Of a stretch of 64,000 nucleotides of DNA, positions 62,188-64,000 are shown in pieces. Position numbers and translations under genes: made by a program. The stretch is from Desulfocurvibacter africanus subsp. africanus DSM 2603. Its GTDB lineage: Bacteria > Desulfobacterota > Desulfovibrionia > Desulfovibrionales > Desulfovibrionaceae. Location of the stretch: NCBI RefSeq assembly GCF_000422545.1, contig NZ_AULZ01000008.1, positions 143,654 to 207,653 on the forward strand, given 5' to 3'. The notes beneath the pieces were generated by a model that was not told the DNA's origin, ran no database searches, and saw only the letters and a list, made by a program, of their open reading frames with translations. Each line of letters opens with the position of its first letter. Positions within the stretch are counted from its first letter, which is position 1.

Positions 62188-63897
62188 ATGCAAGGATTGC
62201 CTGCCGTGGAACGCCTGCGCATCTGTCTCGTCTCGCCCTATGCCCTGCAAAAACCTCTTGAAGCCCTGGGCCATGAGGTGCTCGCGCTGCACCCAAAGCC
62301 CGGCATCCTGGACATCGCCGCCGAGTTGGCGCGCAAGCGCTTTGCTCCCGACCTGCTCGTGCAGGTCGAGACGCTCGGGCCGCGCGTGGTGCTCACCGGC
62401 CTTCCTGCCCTGCGCTGCCCCAAGCTCTTCTGGTCCGTCGATACGCACCTGAACCTGTTCTGGCACCGCCACTATATACGACTGTTCGACGGCGCATTGA
62501 CCACCCAGCCGCATCTGGTCGAGGAGCTGGCCGCCCAGGGCGTTCCGGCCTTCTGGCTGCCTTGGCACGGGCTGGAACGGGCCTGGAGACCTTGGGGCTC
62601 GCGTGATCTGGGCGTGCATTTCATCGGCCGCATGACCGAGCATCGTCCCGCGCGGACCTGGATGATCCAGCATCTGACCGCGCGCTTCGACGCCAGCCAT
62701 CAAGCCGACCTGTCCTATGCGGACATGCTCGACACATACGACCGCGCGCGCATCGCGCCCAACGAGGCCATCTGCGGCGAGATCAACTTCCGGCTTTTCG
62801 AGACCGCCTCCTGCGGCTGCGCCGCGGTCACACCCGACACCGGCCCCGGCCTTGCGGAGCTGTTCGCGCCCGAGCGCGAGATGCTCGTCTTCACCGACGT
62901 GCTGGAGCTGGACGAGCGCATCGGTTTTCTGCTGCGCAACCCCACCAAGGCCGAGCGCATGGCCAGAGCCGGCTGGGAACGCGTGCAGATCTGCCACCTG
63001 CCGCAACATCGCGCAGCCAGGCTGCTGGAACTGGCCGCCGGACTTCCGGCAGGCACGCGCGAGCCCGGCCGCGACGAAGAGGCCATGGCCTTGACCCTGC
63101 ACACCCTGGCCAGGGATGGCATCCTGAACTTGCGGGCCGATGTGCTGAACGCCCTGCTGGCTCCCCTGGAGCAAACCCCTGCCGTACTCCAGGCCCGCTT
63201 TCAGCTGGCCGCCGAGCATCTGGGACCGGCCGCCGTGCGCGCCCTGGCTGGCATCGTACTGGCCAAGGCCGGCGCTGTAGAGCCCGAGGTGCTCTGCGCC
63301 GGCTCCATGGCTGCCGAATTCCTGGGCGAGCACGAGCTGGCCTTGAGCCTGTGGCATCGCCGGCTGCTGGACATGGGCAAACAGGACGCGGCGCGTCTGC
63401 CGAAATCGCCGGATCCGGCAGGCTTGGCCAAGGCCTGGGCGGCCGAGCTGACCCGCCTGGGCCATTGCATGGAGCCTGGCTTCCGCTTCGCCCTGGAGCG
63501 CCATACGCCGTCAACGGCCCATCACTGTCTGCTGCTGGCCCTCAAACACGACGTCCGGGACCTGGAGGCCACACGCAACCTGGAAATGCTCCTGGGGCGC
63601 GAACGCGGCACCGAGGCCAGCCGGCTCAGCCTGCTCTCCCACTTGTGCCTGCATCAGCCCCGCGACTGGCGGCTGGGCCTGCGGCTCGCTCTGCTCAACC
63701 TCAAGGTCCATCGCCATGGGCCAGGTCTGGAAGAACTGTGCGCCGCGCAGGCCGCCGCCCGATCTCAAGGCTCCGAAGATCGCTTCCTGCGCATGCTGGC
63801 CGGCCTGGACTCCTCGGGCCGGGCCCTGAAGCTCCTGCTTACCGCGCAGGCCGCAGGCAGTCGGGAACTCCAAGGCAATAAAGCAGATTGCTTTTAA
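62188..63897 (+). CDS. CgeB-like glycosyltransferase with C-terminal repeat-like region
   Basis: Probable GT-B glycosyltransferase of 569 residues. The N-terminal half (about 10-285) resembles the CgeB/DUF3880 group (LFWSVDTHLNLFWHRHY, GVHFIGRMTEHRPARTW, ICGEINFRLFETASCGCAAVTPD, the nucleotide-sugar-binding end). The C-terminal half is alpha-helical and Leu/Ala-rich, possibly TPR-like. Acceptor unknown. The stop codon and final residues KADCF come from the left end of family-A repeat copy 4. An alternative GTG start at 62206 has AAGGA upstream. Confidence 0.82.
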   Translation: MQGLPAVERLRICLVSPYALQKPLEALGHEVLALHPKPGILDIAAELARKRFAPDLLVQVETLGPRVVLTGLPALRCPKLFWSVDTHLNLFWHRHYIRLFDGALTTQPHLVEELAAQGVPAFWLPWHGLERAWRPWGSRDLGVHFIGRMTEHRPARTWMIQHLTARFDASHQADLSYADMLDTYDRARIAPNEAICGEINFRLFETASCGCAAVTPDTGPGLAELFAPEREMLVFTDVLELDERIGFLLRNPTKAERMARAGWERVQICHLPQHRAARLLELAAGLPAGTREPGRDEEAMALTLHTLARDGILNLRADVLNALLAPLEQTPAVLQARFQLAAEHLGPAAVRALAGIVLAKAGAVEPEVLCAGSMAAEFLGEHELALSLWHRRLLDMGKQDAARLPKSPDPAGLAKAWAAELTRLGHCMEPGFRFALERHTPSTAHHCLLLALKHDVRDLEATRNLEMLLGRERGTEASRLSLLSHLCLHQPRDWRLGLRLALLNLKVHRHGPGLEELCAAQAAARSQGSEDRFLRMLAGLDSSGRALKLLLTAQAAGSRELQGNKADCF

Positions 63898-64000
63898 GAC
63901 GCCCCCTCCGGCGTTGACGGCGCAAGTGAATTGCGCCTACGCCTACGCGGCGGCAAGCCATGCCGACGCATGGCTTGCAGAGCATTTTCAAAAGCAAAAT
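63879..64000 (+). repeat. Family-A structured repeat, copy 4 (right end cut by the window)
   Basis: Begins TAAAGCAGATTGCTTTTAAGA and follows copy 3 closely, including the GCCTACGCGGCGGCAAGCC block. The 7-bp stem and the perfect 11-bp second stem are intact; the last seven or so bases of the right-end hairpin are outside the window. Its first codons are translated as the C-terminus of the glycosyltransferase and its TTTTAA supplies the stop. Confidence 0.92.

Overview
The window looks like a stretch of chromosome from a GC-rich, Gram-negative deltaproteobacterium, most likely a sulfate reducer of the Desulfovibrionaceae. This is inferred from the gene families (a two-subunit 2-oxoacid:ferredoxin oxidoreductase, a DUF116 protein, a short PutA, amtB-glnB-glnD, an elongated MreC) and from the uniform base composition. 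I see no rRNA, tRNA, CRISPR array, prophage, transposase or plasmid gene.

Layout. 1-5.5 kb (minus strand): rod-shape operon mreB-mreC-mreD-mrdA-rodA. 5.6-7.7 kb (plus): a TIGR01212-type radical SAM protein, an O6-alkylguanine methyltransferase and a DksA-like protein. 7.7-11.9 kb (minus): rimO, rpsA, sppA. 12.1-16.9 kb (plus): a doubtful ORF, rdgB, glmS and an AMIN/Amidase_3 amidase. 17.3-24.4 kb (minus): amtB-glnB-glnD behind a good sigma-54-type promoter, followed on the same strand by a NitT/TauT-type ABC importer. 25-26.3 kb (plus): a YkgJ cysteine-cluster protein and rfaE2. 26.7-29.7 kb (minus): an Rrf2 regulator, an unknown protein and a PAS-rich HisKA_2 sensor kinase. 30.2-34.5 kb: an EAL/HDOD protein, small unknowns, a YjbQ protein and a MATE transporter. 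34.7-43.5 kb (mostly minus): redox genes (DsrE-like, peroxiredoxin, TlpA-like), a korAB pair, an ArsD-like protein, a lipoprotein, a membrane protein and a ferritin-like protein; a secreted nuclease lies on the plus strand. 43.5-51.5 kb: a PerM/AI-2E-type protein, a nitroreductase-like exported protein, a lipoprotein, serB, an HTH-zinc-ribbon protein and an EmrAB-type pump. 51.7-57.9 kb: an Lrp/AsnC regulator with putA, two small membrane proteins and a TauE exporter. 58.1-64 kb (plus): def-fmt, DUF116, an RsmB-like methyltransferase and a CgeB-like glycosyltransferase.

Most genes are housekeeping or widespread families. The unusual signal lies between and inside them. A roughly 128-bp structured repeat with imperfect terminal inverted repeats (family A) occurs four times, always at the 3' end of a gene; two copies supply the stop codon of the neighbouring gene. 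A second family of paired hairpins (family B) also follows 3' ends. A family-B copy, a perfect 20-bp palindrome and a third repeat (family C) sit together inside glnD, where they are translated in frame as an insert of about 74 residues. These repeats are the best candidates for something undescribed.
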